A stretch of 34,139 nt of DNA from an uncultured Veillonella sp. (lineage in GTDB: Bacteria > Bacillota > Negativicutes > Veillonellales > Veillonellaceae): positions 1 to 34,139 of the forward strand of contig URSE01000005.1 in the NCBI GenBank assembly GCA_900550455.1. The letters run 5' to 3'. Positions within the stretch are counted from its first letter, which is position 1. Each line of letters opens with the position of its first letter. Shown here piece after piece: positions 1-7,296 of this stretch. Both the position numbers and the translations under genes were made by a program. The notes under the pieces were generated by a model. It worked only from the letters and a program-made list of their open reading frames with translations. It was not told the DNA's origin and ran no database searches.

Positions 1-596
1 AGCAGCGACCAAGATAGCTCCATCACCAGCCATAGATACGAGTACGTTTCGCGCACCACGCTCCTGCAACTTAGCTGCATACATGAATACATCGTCTTTT
101 TCCTTTAATTCCACTCCAAAAATCTCGCCTAATTCGTGATTGTTTGGCTTAATTAAGAATGGATGATATGGCAAAACATTGACTAGAAGATCTCTTGTTG
201 CATCCACAATGATGTGTATTTTCTTTGTTGACAAATGTTTCATGATATCCATATAAATATCATCCGGCATCACATCCGGAATGCTTCCGGCTAGCACCAG
301 CACATCCCCATCTTTTAGATGATCCAACTGCTGGTACAATTGTTTTATATGCTCTTTTGCAATCGCAGGACCTTGTCCGTTGATCTCCGATTCCTCGTTG
401 GAACGGAGCTTTACATTGATCCGGGAAATCCCTTCCTCTACACGAATAAAATCAGACTGCACGCCCCATTCATCTAATAGCCGCACAATTTCCTGTCCTG
501 TAAAGCCTGCCACAAAACCAAGCGCATGACTGTCATGCCCCAGATTCTTCAGCACCATGGAAACATTGATACCCTTTCCTCCAGGGTATAGATCAT
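1..596 (-). pseudogene. fruK: 1-phosphofructokinase, broken at the N-terminus and cut by the window edge
   Basis: PfkB-family sugar kinase that would phosphorylate fructose-1-phosphate to fructose-1,6-bisphosphate after PTS uptake. Read on the minus strand, one open frame from about 590 to the window edge encodes LYPGGKGINVSMVLKNLG, then GFVAGFTGQEI, LAGSIPDVMPDD, and LIKPNNHELGEIFG, all typical FruK motifs. The expected start is present: an AGGAGG ribosome site followed by ATG (A at 596), which overlaps the fruR stop as ATGA and begins MIYT as in other FruK proteins. However, the ATG frame runs on as LEERVSMFPWC and stops, while the GGKGIN frame is a different one. Roughly 33-35 family residues between MIYT and PGGKG are absent. 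The shared string GATCTATACC fits both sides of the break, so a deletion between short repeats is the simplest reading. The C-terminus lies outside the window. Identity as FruK is firm; whether the break is biological or an assembly error is open. Confidence 0.8.
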
Positions 597-1342
597 TCTT
601 CCACCTCCTTGATATTTGAAAAACCTCTATACTCCTGCTTTATTTGATTTGTCAGAATGGTTGCATCTGTAAACGCGCCAAATGTCACAGTCGAAATCTC
701 GCCAAACTTACTGGCATCTGCCAAAACATAAGCTTCCTTTGTCTGTTCCATGGCTCTTCGTTTAATCAAAGCCTCCTTTACTTCTGGTGTCGTAAATCCC
801 TGCTCTTTTGTCACGCCATTGGTTCCAAAAAATCCTTTTGTAAAGTTATATTTTGCAATGGAAAGAACTGCTTCCTCTCCAACAATTGCATCGGTCGTTC
901 CCTTAAACTCACCGCCTAGTAAATAAACGGTGCATCCAAGCGCTGATAATTTTCTTGCATGACCGATTGCATTGGTAATATACAATGCATTTCTATTCAT
1001 CTGTGCATCGATCATCGGCTCTGTCGTCGTACCGGCATCCAGATAAACCACATCACGATCCGTGATCAACTGCGCAGCATAACGGGCAATCGCCACTTTC
1101 TGTTCGACATTCAGTTCTTTTCGAAGCAAAATGTCATCATCCTGCGTACGGTAAGACGACGCATCTTTTTGCATCGCTCCCCCGTGCACCTTAAGTAGTT
1201 GTCCCCTGGCATCCAATGTATTCAGATCTCGTCGAATCGTCGATTCTGAAGCATGCAGCTGTTCCATCAATTCCGTAACCGTCACAGAACCATGTTCCTC
1301 TAGTATGTTCAATATTCTCGCAAATCTTTCTTCTGTAAGCAT
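593..1342 (-). CDS. fruR: DeoR-family transcriptional regulator of the fructose operon
   Basis: Sugar-phosphate-responsive repressor of about 249 residues. The N-terminal DeoR helix-turn-helix is clear (MLTEERFARILNIL, then SESTIRRDLNTLDARGQLLKV), followed by the DeoRC sensor domain with VVYLDAGTTTEPM and LLGGEFKGTTDAIVGEEA. The start at 1342 is preferred over an ATG six codons upstream because MLTEERF is the usual family start and a GGAAGTG ribosome site lies just before it. The stop overlaps the fruK start by ATGA, so the two are translationally coupled. Members next to fruK normally bind fructose-1-phosphate and repress fruRKA; here that is inference from context. Its fruK neighbour is disrupted, so the regulator may now be orphaned. 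Confidence 0.88.
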   Translation of the reverse strand: MLTEERFARILNILEEHGSVTVTELMEQLHASESTIRRDLNTLDARGQLLKVHGGAMQKDASSYRTQDDDILLRKELNVEQKVAIARYAAQLITDRDVVYLDAGTTTEPMIDAQMNRNALYITNAIGHARKLSALGCTVYLLGGEFKGTTDAIVGEEAVLSIAKYNFTKGFFGTNGVTKEQGFTTPEVKEALIKRRAMEQTKEAYVLADASKFGEISTVTFGAFTDATILTNQIKQEYRGFSNIKEVEE

Positions 1343-1407
1343 ATAATCACTTCCATTCATTTTCGTTCAAAACCATTCATTTGATGATTGTATTATACAA
1401 AGTCAAA

Positions 1408-1425
1408 TGTGTAATTTTTTACACA
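1408..1425. promoter_or_regulatory. 18-bp palindrome upstream of fruR (candidate operator)
   Basis: TGTGTAA-TTTT-TTACACA is a perfect inverted repeat with 7-bp arms, about 65 bp before the fruR start. A TATAAT -10 element for the minus strand is at 1392-1397, but no good -35 is found at the right distance; the palindrome covers the place where it should be. Position fits an operator for autoregulation by the DeoR-type repressor. It directly abuts the dut terminator U-tract. Confidence 0.45.
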
Positions 1426-1458
1426 AAAAAAGCCACCCAACCTAAGTTGAGCGGCTTT
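1425..1458 (-). terminator. Intrinsic terminator of the pnp-dut unit
   Basis: Minus-strand RNA folds into a 13-bp stem (AAAGCCGCTCAAC with GTTGGGTGGCTTT, two G-U pairs) with a TTAG loop, followed by seven U. It lies 28 bases after the dut stop. Confidence 0.9.
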
Positions 1459-1486
1459 CACCATTCTATTCAGAATTGTATGTAGT

Positions 1487-1936
1487 TTACATAGTCCCAG
1501 TGCTACCGATACCACCTGTACGTACGCCTGTTGCATCGTCATCATTGGTGATAAGGTATTTAGAGAAAATGCCTTGTGCAACGCGTTCGCCTTTTTCAAG
1601 GGTAACAGGTTCGTTGCCAAAGTTTAGGAGGGCAATCATGATATGACCTTCATTGTCCTCATTGTTGTAGTAATCACTATCGATGATACCAGTACTATTC
1701 ACAAGTGCTAGTTTGCGTTTGATAGCCATGCTAGAACGGATGTGGATAGCAAGGTATTCGTCGTATGCCATGAAGGCCTTAAGGCCTGTTGGCACGAGAA
1801 CTACTTGATTTGGTTCTAATGTAACAGCTTCAGCGCATTCAATATCATAGCCTGCGCTTTCTGTGGTTTTACGTGTTGGTAAATTGATATTTTGTTCTTC
1901 AAAAGCAGAAACTACTTCAAAGCCACGAATATCCAT
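1487..1936 (-). CDS. dut: dUTP diphosphatase (dUTPase)
   Basis: Trimeric cytosolic dUTPase, 149 residues, hydrolysing dUTP to dUMP and pyrophosphate. This supplies the dTMP precursor and keeps uracil out of DNA. All five family motifs are visible: I ESAGYDI (26-32), II RSSMAIKR (67-74), III GIIDSDYYNNEDNEGH (83-98) with the catalytic Asp, IV ERVAQ (117-121), and V RTGGIGSTG (139-147), the flexible P-loop-like tail. Motif III carries the longer YYNNEDNEGH form known from Bacillus and phage dUTPases rather than the short GDYRGE form. It follows pnp by 10 bases with its own ribosome site, so it is probably co-transcribed with pnp, and it ends in a strong terminator. Confidence 0.96.
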   Translation of the reverse strand: MDIRGFEVVSAFEEQNINLPTRKTTESAGYDIECAEAVTLEPNQVVLVPTGLKAFMAYDEYLAIHIRSSMAIKRKLALVNSTGIIDSDYYNNEDNEGHIMIALLNFGNEPVTLEKGERVAQGIFSKYLITNDDDATGVRTGGIGSTGTM

Positions 1937-1946
1937 GTAACACCTC

Positions 1947-4016
1947 TTATTTCAAACAATCTTTACGGGACAAGTTAATACGGCCTTGTTTATCGATTTC
2001 GATAACCTTAACCTTTACAATATCCCCAACTTTTACAATATCTTCTACGTTTTCAACTCGTTCATGAGCCAATTTAGAGATATGTACTAGCCCTTCCTTG
2101 CCTGGAAGCACTTCTACAAAAGCGCCAAATTGCATGATACGGGTAACCTTACCATCATACATTTCGCCCACTTCTACTTCTTTTACGATGGCTTCAATCA
2201 TTTCGATAGCCTTCTTAGCTCCTTCTTGGTCTGTAGAAGCTACGAACACGGTACCGTCATCGTTGATGTCGATAGTAGCACCGGTTTGATCAATAATACC
2301 ACGAATCGTTTCACCACCACGACCGATGACATCGCGAATCTTATCAGGGTTGATTTGAATGGTCGTAATACGAGGTGCATATGGGGACATATGGTCATTT
2401 GGTTGAGCGATAGTATCCAACATAATGCTCATGATATGAGCACGACCCTTATGAGCTTGTTGGAGGGCTTCATCCAAAATTTCACGGGACAAACCGGAAA
2501 TCTTGATATCCATTTGGATAGCTGTTACACCTTTAGCGGTACCAGCCACCTTAAAGTCCATATCCCCTAAGGCATCTTCCATACCTTGAATGTCGGTCAA
2601 GATTGTATAGTGTTCTCCTTGCGTTACAAGGCCCATAGCGATGCCTGCTACAGGGGCCTTGATTGGCACACCTGCGTGCATAAGGGACAGGGTAGATCCG
2701 CATACGGAAGCCATGGAAGAAGAGCCATTAGATTCCAAGACTTCTGACACCAAACGCAAGGCGTATGGGAATTCTTCTTCAGATGGAATGACAGGAACCA
2801 AGGCCCGTTCAGCCAAAGCGCCATGACCAATTTCACGACGGCCTGGACCACGGGAAGAACGAGTTTCCCCTACGGAGTAGGATGGGAAATTGTAATGGTG
2901 GATGTAACGTTTTTCCACTTCTGCCCCAATGCCATCGATAGTTTGTTTTTCACCCAATGGTGCCAAGGTTGTTACATTCAATACTTGGGTTTGCCCCCGT
3001 GTGAAGAGACCGGATCCATGAGTGCGAGGCAAGACGCCTACCCGGCAGGTAATAGGTCTAACTTCATCCAATTGACGGCCATCTGGACGGATTTTTTCGA
3101 CTGTAATCATATGGCGAACAATTTCTTTCACCAAGGCATCTAAAGCCGTTTTGATATCATCCGTATTGTCAGGATACGTTTCTTCAAAGTGCCCCAAGGT
3201 TTCTTCGAAGACTTCATTTTGTTGGGCATCCCGTTGTTGCTTATCAGCGCAACGAACAGCGGTATTCAACTTATCATAAGCAAAGGCGCGAACCGCTGCT
3301 TCTATATCTTCTGCCACCAATTTTTTAGGGAAGACCCGTTTTTCCTTGCCAGCCTTAGCCACCATATCTTCTTGGAAAGCTACGATTTTCTTGATTTCTT
3401 CATGGGCTGCCATGATACATTCCAAGATATCCTTTTCAGGTACTTCTTGGGCGCCCCCTTCAACCATGAGGATAGCATCTTTTGTGCCTGCAACGATGAT
3501 ATTAAGGTCAGTGCCTGCCAATTGTTCTTGGGTTGGATTAACCACGAATTGACCATTAACCCGACCCATGCGAACACCTGCAATAGGGCCATTCCAAGGA
3601 ACATCGGATAAAGCGAGGGCTGCGGAAGCACCAATCATGCCACAGATGGATGGATCGTTATCTTGTTCCACAGACATAACAGTAGCTACCACGTGCACTT
3701 CATTGCGGACGCCCTTATCAAAGAGCGGACGGATTGGACGGTCGATGAGGCGGCTGTTCAAGATAGCCGATTCAGAAGGACGCCCCTCCCGCTTGATAAA
3801 ACCACCAGGGATACGGCCTACTGCATACATCTTTTCTTCGTAATCCACAGTGAGTGGGAAGAAGTCAATGTCCTTGGCTTCTTTAGAACCTGTTGCAGTA
3901 ACCAATACACATGTATCACCATAGCGAACCATTACGGCACCGCTAGCTTGTTTTGCCAGTTCTCCTGTTTCTATGGTCAGGGTGCGACCAGCTAAGTCCA
4001 TTTGGAATTGTTCCAT
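1947..4016 (-). CDS. pnp: Polyribonucleotide nucleotidyltransferase (PNPase)
   Basis: 3'-to-5' phosphorolytic exoribonuclease of mRNA turnover, 689 residues, the normal full length. Domain order: RNase PH-like domain 1 from the N-terminus, an all-helical linker, and the catalytic second RNase PH domain containing SSRGPGRREIGHGALAERAL and the GMEDALGDMDFKVAG acidic site. A KH domain (IRDVIGRGGETIRGI, GxxG loop) and a C-terminal S1 domain (GKVTRIMQFGAFVEVLPGK, ending in LSRKDCLK) follow. An AGGAGG site precedes the ATG. It follows rpsO, the classic rpsO-pnp order, but with a strong hairpin between them as in other bacteria, where the region is also an RNase III target. Confidence 0.98.
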   Translation of the reverse strand: MEQFQMDLAGRTLTIETGELAKQASGAVMVRYGDTCVLVTATGSKEAKDIDFFPLTVDYEEKMYAVGRIPGGFIKREGRPSESAILNSRLIDRPIRPLFDKGVRNEVHVVATVMSVEQDNDPSICGMIGASAALALSDVPWNGPIAGVRMGRVNGQFVVNPTQEQLAGTDLNIIVAGTKDAILMVEGGAQEVPEKDILECIMAAHEEIKKIVAFQEDMVAKAGKEKRVFPKKLVAEDIEAAVRAFAYDKLNTAVRCADKQQRDAQQNEVFEETLGHFEETYPDNTDDIKTALDALVKEIVRHMITVEKIRPDGRQLDEVRPITCRVGVLPRTHGSGLFTRGQTQVLNVTTLAPLGEKQTIDGIGAEVEKRYIHHYNFPSYSVGETRSSRGPGRREIGHGALAERALVPVIPSEEEFPYALRLVSEVLESNGSSSMASVCGSTLSLMHAGVPIKAPVAGIAMGLVTQGEHYTILTDIQGMEDALGDMDFKVAGTAKGVTAIQMDIKISGLSREILDEALQQAHKGRAHIMSIMLDTIAQPNDHMSPYAPRITTIQINPDKIRDVIGRGGETIRGIIDQTGATIDINDDGTVFVASTDQEGAKKAIEMIEAIVKEVEVGEMYDGKVTRIMQFGAFVEVLPGKEGLVHISKLAHERVENVEDIVKVGDIVKVKVIEIDKQGRINLSRKDCLK

Positions 4017-4055
4017 TCCGTCTGCCTCCTATTTATACCTTTTATATACTTCTTA

Positions 4056-4061
4056 ATTATA
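4056..4061 (-). promoter_or_regulatory. Candidate -10 element for pnp
   Basis: A perfect TATAAT on the minus strand lies 40 bases before the pnp start, downstream of the rpsO terminator. No convincing -35 is visible at 17 bp (TGGTAC). It would allow pnp-dut expression independent of rpsO read-through. Confidence 0.4.
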
Positions 4062-4107
4062 CTTCTTTTAGGCCTTTTGTACCACCGGTAAAAGGAGCCC
4101 AACAACG

Positions 4108-4136
4108 AAAAAAGCAGCAACTAGCGTTGCTGCTTT
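4108..4136 (-). terminator. rpsO terminator / rpsO-pnp intercistronic hairpin
   Basis: Perfect 11-bp stem AAAGCAGCAAC / GTTGCTGCTTT with a GCTA loop and a run of six U on the minus strand, 14 bases after the rpsO stop. Confidence 0.9.
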
Positions 4137-4150
4137 TACTAGGAATCCGA

Positions 4151-4417
4151 TTATTTGCGGAGGCCCAATTTTTCAATCAAAGAACGGTAGCGTTCGATGT
4201 CTGTTTTCTTGAGGTAGTCAAGCATGTTACGGCGTTGACCAACCAATTTCAAAAGACCACGACGGGAGTGATGATCTTTTTTGTGATCTTTCAAATGTTC
4301 TGTCAAGTATGTAATACGTGCAGTCAAGATTGCTACTTGTACTTCAGCGGAACCAGTGTCACCTTCGTGAGTAGCGTATTCTTTGATGATGTTCAATTTT
4401 GCTTCTGTAGTCAACAT
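4151..4417 (-). CDS. rpsO: 30S ribosomal protein S15
   Basis: Primary 16S rRNA-binding protein of the small-subunit platform, 88 residues against the usual 89. Diagnostic stretches are MLTTEAKLNIIKEYATHEGD at the N-terminus, then GSAEVQVAILTARITYLTEH, then KKDHHSRRGLLKLVGQRR and MLDYLKKTDIERY. Start chosen at the ATG preceded by TAGGAGGACAACATC. It has its own promoter and a structured leader, and it is separated from pnp by a terminator. Confidence 0.99.
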   Translation of the reverse strand: MLTTEAKLNIIKEYATHEGDTGSAEVQVAILTARITYLTEHLKDHKKDHHSRRGLLKLVGQRRNMLDYLKKTDIERYRSLIEKLGLRK

Positions 4418-4504
4418 GATGTTGTCCTCCTATAAAACTAATCTCGCTAGACTTAAGTAACCGTCGGAGTGTCGAAAACTTAGTCTACGTTTGGTCAAAT
4501 GACC
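4418..4504 (-). promoter_or_regulatory. Structured rpsO 5' leader (candidate S15 autoregulatory element)
   Basis: About 87 nt between the predicted start of transcription and the rpsO ATG. Two foldable elements are seen. GGTCATTTGACC (4493-4504) forms a short hairpin. A 10-bp stem, interrupted by one bulged A, pairs TAGACTAAGT (4478-4487) with ACTTAAGTCTA (4448-4458) around a 19-nt loop. The ribosome site follows. S15 represses its own mRNA through structured leaders in many bacteria; that this leader does so is inference. Confidence 0.5.
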
Positions 4505-4510
4505 TCTCTT

Positions 4511-4539
4511 AGTATACAAAAAAAGGAAGGTCCTGTAAA
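4511..4539 (-). promoter_or_regulatory. rpsO promoter, embedded in the upstream terminator
   Basis: -35 TTTACA (4534-4539), 17-bp spacer, -10 TATACT (4511-4516) on the minus strand. The -35 is in the loop and 3' arm of the preceding terminator hairpin, and the spacer contains its U-tract. Confidence 0.7.
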
Positions 4540-4550
4540 TAGGATCTTCC
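4518..4550 (-). terminator. Terminator of the ABC importer operon
   Basis: Stem GGAAGATCCT / AGGACCTTCC with one A-C mismatch, a six-base loop and seven U on the minus strand, 21 bases after the ATPase stop. Confidence 0.85.
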
Positions 4551-4571
4551 CTTTCTCTTACTTTTTTGTCC

Positions 4572-5363
4572 TTAATTAGACAAGGCCATGCGGTCAGACA
4601 AGCCACCTTCAGACATTTCAAAGCGTTCCAAGAGGTCCGCTACGGTGAGCTTTGCCTTTTCTTCATCCCGCACGTCATAGATAATCTTACCGGCATCCAT
4701 CATGATTAAGCGGTTACCAAAACGCAAGGCATCGCGCATGTTATGGGTAATCATAAGGGTGGTAATATTGTGTTCCTTAACCAACTTATCAGTCAATTGG
4801 AGTACATTTTCTGCAGTCCGAGGATCCAAGGCTGCTGTATGTTCGTCCAAGAGAAGAAGCTCTGGTTTAATCATAGTGGCCATCAAGAGGGTGATGGACT
4901 GCCGTTGACCACCAGAGAGGAGGCCCATACGGGCCGTTAAACGGTCTTCTAGCCCCAAGCCCAAGAGGGATAGCCGTTGTTTAAAGAAGTCTCGCTCTTC
5001 AGGCTTGAAGGCCCATTTGAGCCCCATCTTCTTACCACGGCGCATAGCGAGGATAAGATTTTCCTCAATCTGCATATTACCAGCTGTCCCCACCATAGGG
5101 TCTTGGAAGACGCGGCCAATATACTTAGCCCGCTTATGTTCAGCCATGCTAGTTACGTCCACATCACCAATTTTGATGGTCCCCTCATCCACTGGGAATA
5201 CGCCCGCAATGGAGTTGAGCAAGGTAGATTTACCGGCGCCATTACCACCGATGATGGTACAGAAGTCCCCTTCTTCCAACTTGAGGTCAATACCTCTAAG
5301 GGCTGTTTTTTCATTGACTGTGCCTTTAAAGAAGGTCTTTACCAAGTTATTTACTTCTAACAT
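4572..5363 (-). CDS. ABC transporter ATP-binding protein (PF04392-type importer)
   Basis: ATPase that powers the importer encoded just upstream, 263 residues. Visible motifs: Walker A GGNGAGKST (39-47), Q-loop in RVFQDP (about 87), signature LSGGQRQ (149-155), Walker B LLLLDEH (about 168-174) with the catalytic Glu, D-loop AALD, and H-loop His207 in MITHN. The closest known architecture is the TrpZ-like ATPase that accompanies LivH-like permeases and ABC_sub_bind lipoproteins. It is last in the binding protein-binding protein-permease-ATPase operon, 10 bases after the permease, with a terminator behind it. Confidence 0.92.
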   Translation of the reverse strand: MLEVNNLVKTFFKGTVNEKTALRGIDLKLEEGDFCTIIGGNGAGKSTLLNSIAGVFPVDEGTIKIGDVDVTSMAEHKRAKYIGRVFQDPMVGTAGNMQIEENLILAMRRGKKMGLKWAFKPEERDFFKQRLSLLGLGLEDRLTARMGLLSGGQRQSITLLMATMIKPELLLLDEHTAALDPRTAENVLQLTDKLVKEHNITTLMITHNMRDALRFGNRLIMMDAGKIIYDVRDEEKAKLTVADLLERFEMSEGGLSDRMALSN

Positions 5364-5373
5364 ATGAAACCTC

Positions 5374-6249
5374 CTAACGACGAGCCAACCATTTAGCTTT
5401 CAATGTTGGCAAGGAAAGTGCGATGGCAACGAGAACAGCAGTGAATAGTTTAAGGTCATTTGGTGGCATACCGATGTAAAGAACGATAGCGATAACAATT
5501 CGGTATACGATAGACCCCAAAACGACAGCTATGAGGCTGCGTACGAAAGACTTAGTGCCGAAGATAACTTCCCCGATGATAACGGAAGCCAAACCGATAA
5601 CGATGGTACCAATCCCCATGCCAACGTCGGCATAACCATTACCTTGGGCAATTAAGGCTCCAGATACGGCAACGAAGCCATTGGACAAGAGGAGTCCAAG
5701 GACGATCATAGTATCCGTATTAACCCCTTGGGCCCGAATCATTTGCGGATTAACACCTGTGGCCCGCAGGGCTGCCCCGATTTCAGTGCCAAAGAACCAG
5801 AAGAGAACAAGGCAGGTTACCACAGCCACGATAAGGCCTACAATGGCCAACATTAACGTTCGGTCCAATGGCAAGACTTGGCCCAACATAGTGTAGATTG
5901 TATCCACGCGAAGGAGAGGCACATTGGCCTTACCCATGATATGAAGATTGATAGAATAGAGGGCAATCATGGTTAAAATCCCAGCCAAGAGAGCAGGAAT
6001 CTTAAGCTTGGTATGAATCCAACCAGTTACAGCACCGGCAATCATACCGCCCACAGCAGCACCCAAGATGGATACAATGGGGTTGAATCCGTTGATCAAC
6101 AGAATAGCAGAGATGGCCGCCCCCATTGGGAATGACCCTTCTACCGTCAAATCCGCAATGTCTAAGACGCGGAAGGTCAAGAACACACCGACGGCCAGAA
6201 GGGACCACAAGAGACCCTGGCCTATGGTACCAATAATTAAATCAGTCAT
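5374..6249 (-). CDS. ABC transporter permease (LivH/TrpY-like)
   Basis: Inner-membrane permease, 291 residues, belonging to the branched-chain-type permease family (BPD_transp_2). About eight to nine hydrophobic segments are seen, beginning IIGTIGQGLLWSLLAVGVF. It includes the family stretch LDIADLTVEGSFPMGAA and a central ALRATGVNPQMIRAQGVN cytoplasmic coupling region. Start at 6249 has an ideal AGGAGG site. It is the only permease in the operon, so a homodimer must serve both upstream binding proteins. Substrate is probably an amino acid or similar small molecule; TrpXYZ relatives carry tryptophan or tyrosine, but specificity cannot be read here. Confidence 0.9.
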   Translation of the reverse strand: MTDLIIGTIGQGLLWSLLAVGVFLTFRVLDIADLTVEGSFPMGAAISAILLINGFNPIVSILGAAVGGMIAGAVTGWIHTKLKIPALLAGILTMIALYSINLHIMGKANVPLLRVDTIYTMLGQVLPLDRTLMLAIVGLIVAVVTCLVLFWFFGTEIGAALRATGVNPQMIRAQGVNTDTMIVLGLLLSNGFVAVSGALIAQGNGYADVGMGIGTIVIGLASVIIGEVIFGTKSFVRSLIAVVLGSIVYRIVIAIVLYIGMPPNDLKLFTAVLVAIALSLPTLKAKWLARR

Positions 6250-6269
6250 TACATCCTCCTAGTAGAAAT

Positions 6270-6287
6270 GGGAGGAACGCTCCTCCC
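6270..6287 (-). other. Intercistronic hairpin between binding protein and permease
   Basis: Perfect 7-bp stem GGGAGGA / TCCTCCC with a GCGT loop and no U-tract, in the 47-base gap. Such hairpins commonly protect the 3' end of the upstream message, giving more binding protein than permease; that role is inference. Confidence 0.6.
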
Positions 6288-6296
6288 TATTTCAGA

Positions 6297-7277
6297 TTAT
6301 TGTGCTTGATCAAGAACAGCTTGTGGGATGGTAATACCCAATTTAGCTGCTTGGTCTTTGTTAAGTGTCAATTTGAATTCCTTTTGTGTTTCAATTGGCA
6401 TATCAGCTGGTTTGGCTTCCCCTTTGAGGACTTTAACAGCCATCAAGCCTGTTTGGTAACCCAATTGGTAATAGTCCACAGAATAGGTTGCCAAGCCCCC
6501 TTCTTTGATAGCATCGAAGGCAGGGAATACAGGAATCTTAGCAGCATCAGTTACATTGATCAAATTGCTCATAGCAGACGCAATAACATTGTCAGTTGGT
6601 ACATAGATGGCTTGTACCCCTTGTGTAGTCAAGTTAGAGGCTGCTTGTTGGATGTCGTTGACGTTGGAAACAGTCGCTTCTACAATCTCGATGCCCTTAG
6701 AGGCAGCATATTTTTTTACGATGTCCGCTTGCACTTGGCTATTCACTTCAGAGGAGGAATAAATAATACCGATTCTCTTAGCATTTGGCAAGATTTGCGT
6801 AATCAAATCGATTTGTTTTTCCGTAGGCGCCATATCGGAGGTACCCGTTACATTATGACCTGGGTGTTCATTGGATTCTACCAACTTGGCGGATACATAG
6901 TCTGTAATGGCGGTCCCAAGAATTGGAATATCCTTGCTGTTGTTAGCCATAGTTTGGGCCGCTGGTGTAGCGATAGCTAAGACCAAATCTTCCTTATCGG
7001 ATACAAAGCGTTGGGAGATGGAGTTGAGATTAGATTGGTCTGCTTGAGCATTCTGTTGGTCGATGATGACCGTATCTCCATCCTTGTAACCATTATCTGC
7101 CAAGGCTTGTACAAAGCCTTTATTAGCCGCATCAAGAGATGGATGTTCCACCAATTGGATAACGCCTATCTTTTGTTTGCCCCCATTGGACCCTGTATTA
7201 CCATTGCCACAACCAGCTACTAAGGAGGCAAAAAGGGTTACCCCCAAGGCCATAGTTAATGCTTTTTTCCAGTTCAT
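6297..7277 (-). CDS. ABC substrate-binding lipoprotein, second of a tandem pair
   Basis: Periplasmic binding lipoprotein of the ABC_sub_bind family (PF04392), 326 residues. A signal peptide (MNWKKALTMALGVTLFASLV) ends in the lipobox LVAGC with lipidated Cys23. Mature landmarks: GVIQLVEHPSLDAANKGF, DQQNAQADQSNLNSI, LAIATPAAQTMAN, GTAITDYV, IYSSSEVNSQ and VSNVNDIQQAA. It is a close paralog of the upstream gene across its full length, with the same start MNWK. The segment after IPVFPA differs (FDAIKEGG here), in the C-lobe near the ligand cleft, suggesting a shifted specificity. It lies 19 bases after the first copy and 47 before the permease. Confidence 0.93.
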   Translation of the reverse strand: MNWKKALTMALGVTLFASLVAGCGNGNTGSNGGKQKIGVIQLVEHPSLDAANKGFVQALADNGYKDGDTVIIDQQNAQADQSNLNSISQRFVSDKEDLVLAIATPAAQTMANNSKDIPILGTAITDYVSAKLVESNEHPGHNVTGTSDMAPTEKQIDLITQILPNAKRIGIIYSSSEVNSQVQADIVKKYAASKGIEIVEATVSNVNDIQQAASNLTTQGVQAIYVPTDNVIASAMSNLINVTDAAKIPVFPAFDAIKEGGLATYSVDYYQLGYQTGLMAVKVLKGEAKPADMPIETQKEFKLTLNKDQAAKLGITIPQAVLDQAQ

Positions 7278-7296
7278 TGTGAAAGTCCCTTTCTAC

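Noticed and set aside
2130..2570. Plus-strand open frames opposite pnp
   Set aside because: They lie antisense within a well-conserved PNPase gene, have no ribosome site and resemble no protein family.
6300..6980. 226-codon plus-strand frame opposite a binding-protein gene
   Set aside because: Antisense shadow of the lipoprotein gene, with odd composition (rich in Cys, Phe, His) and no ribosome site.
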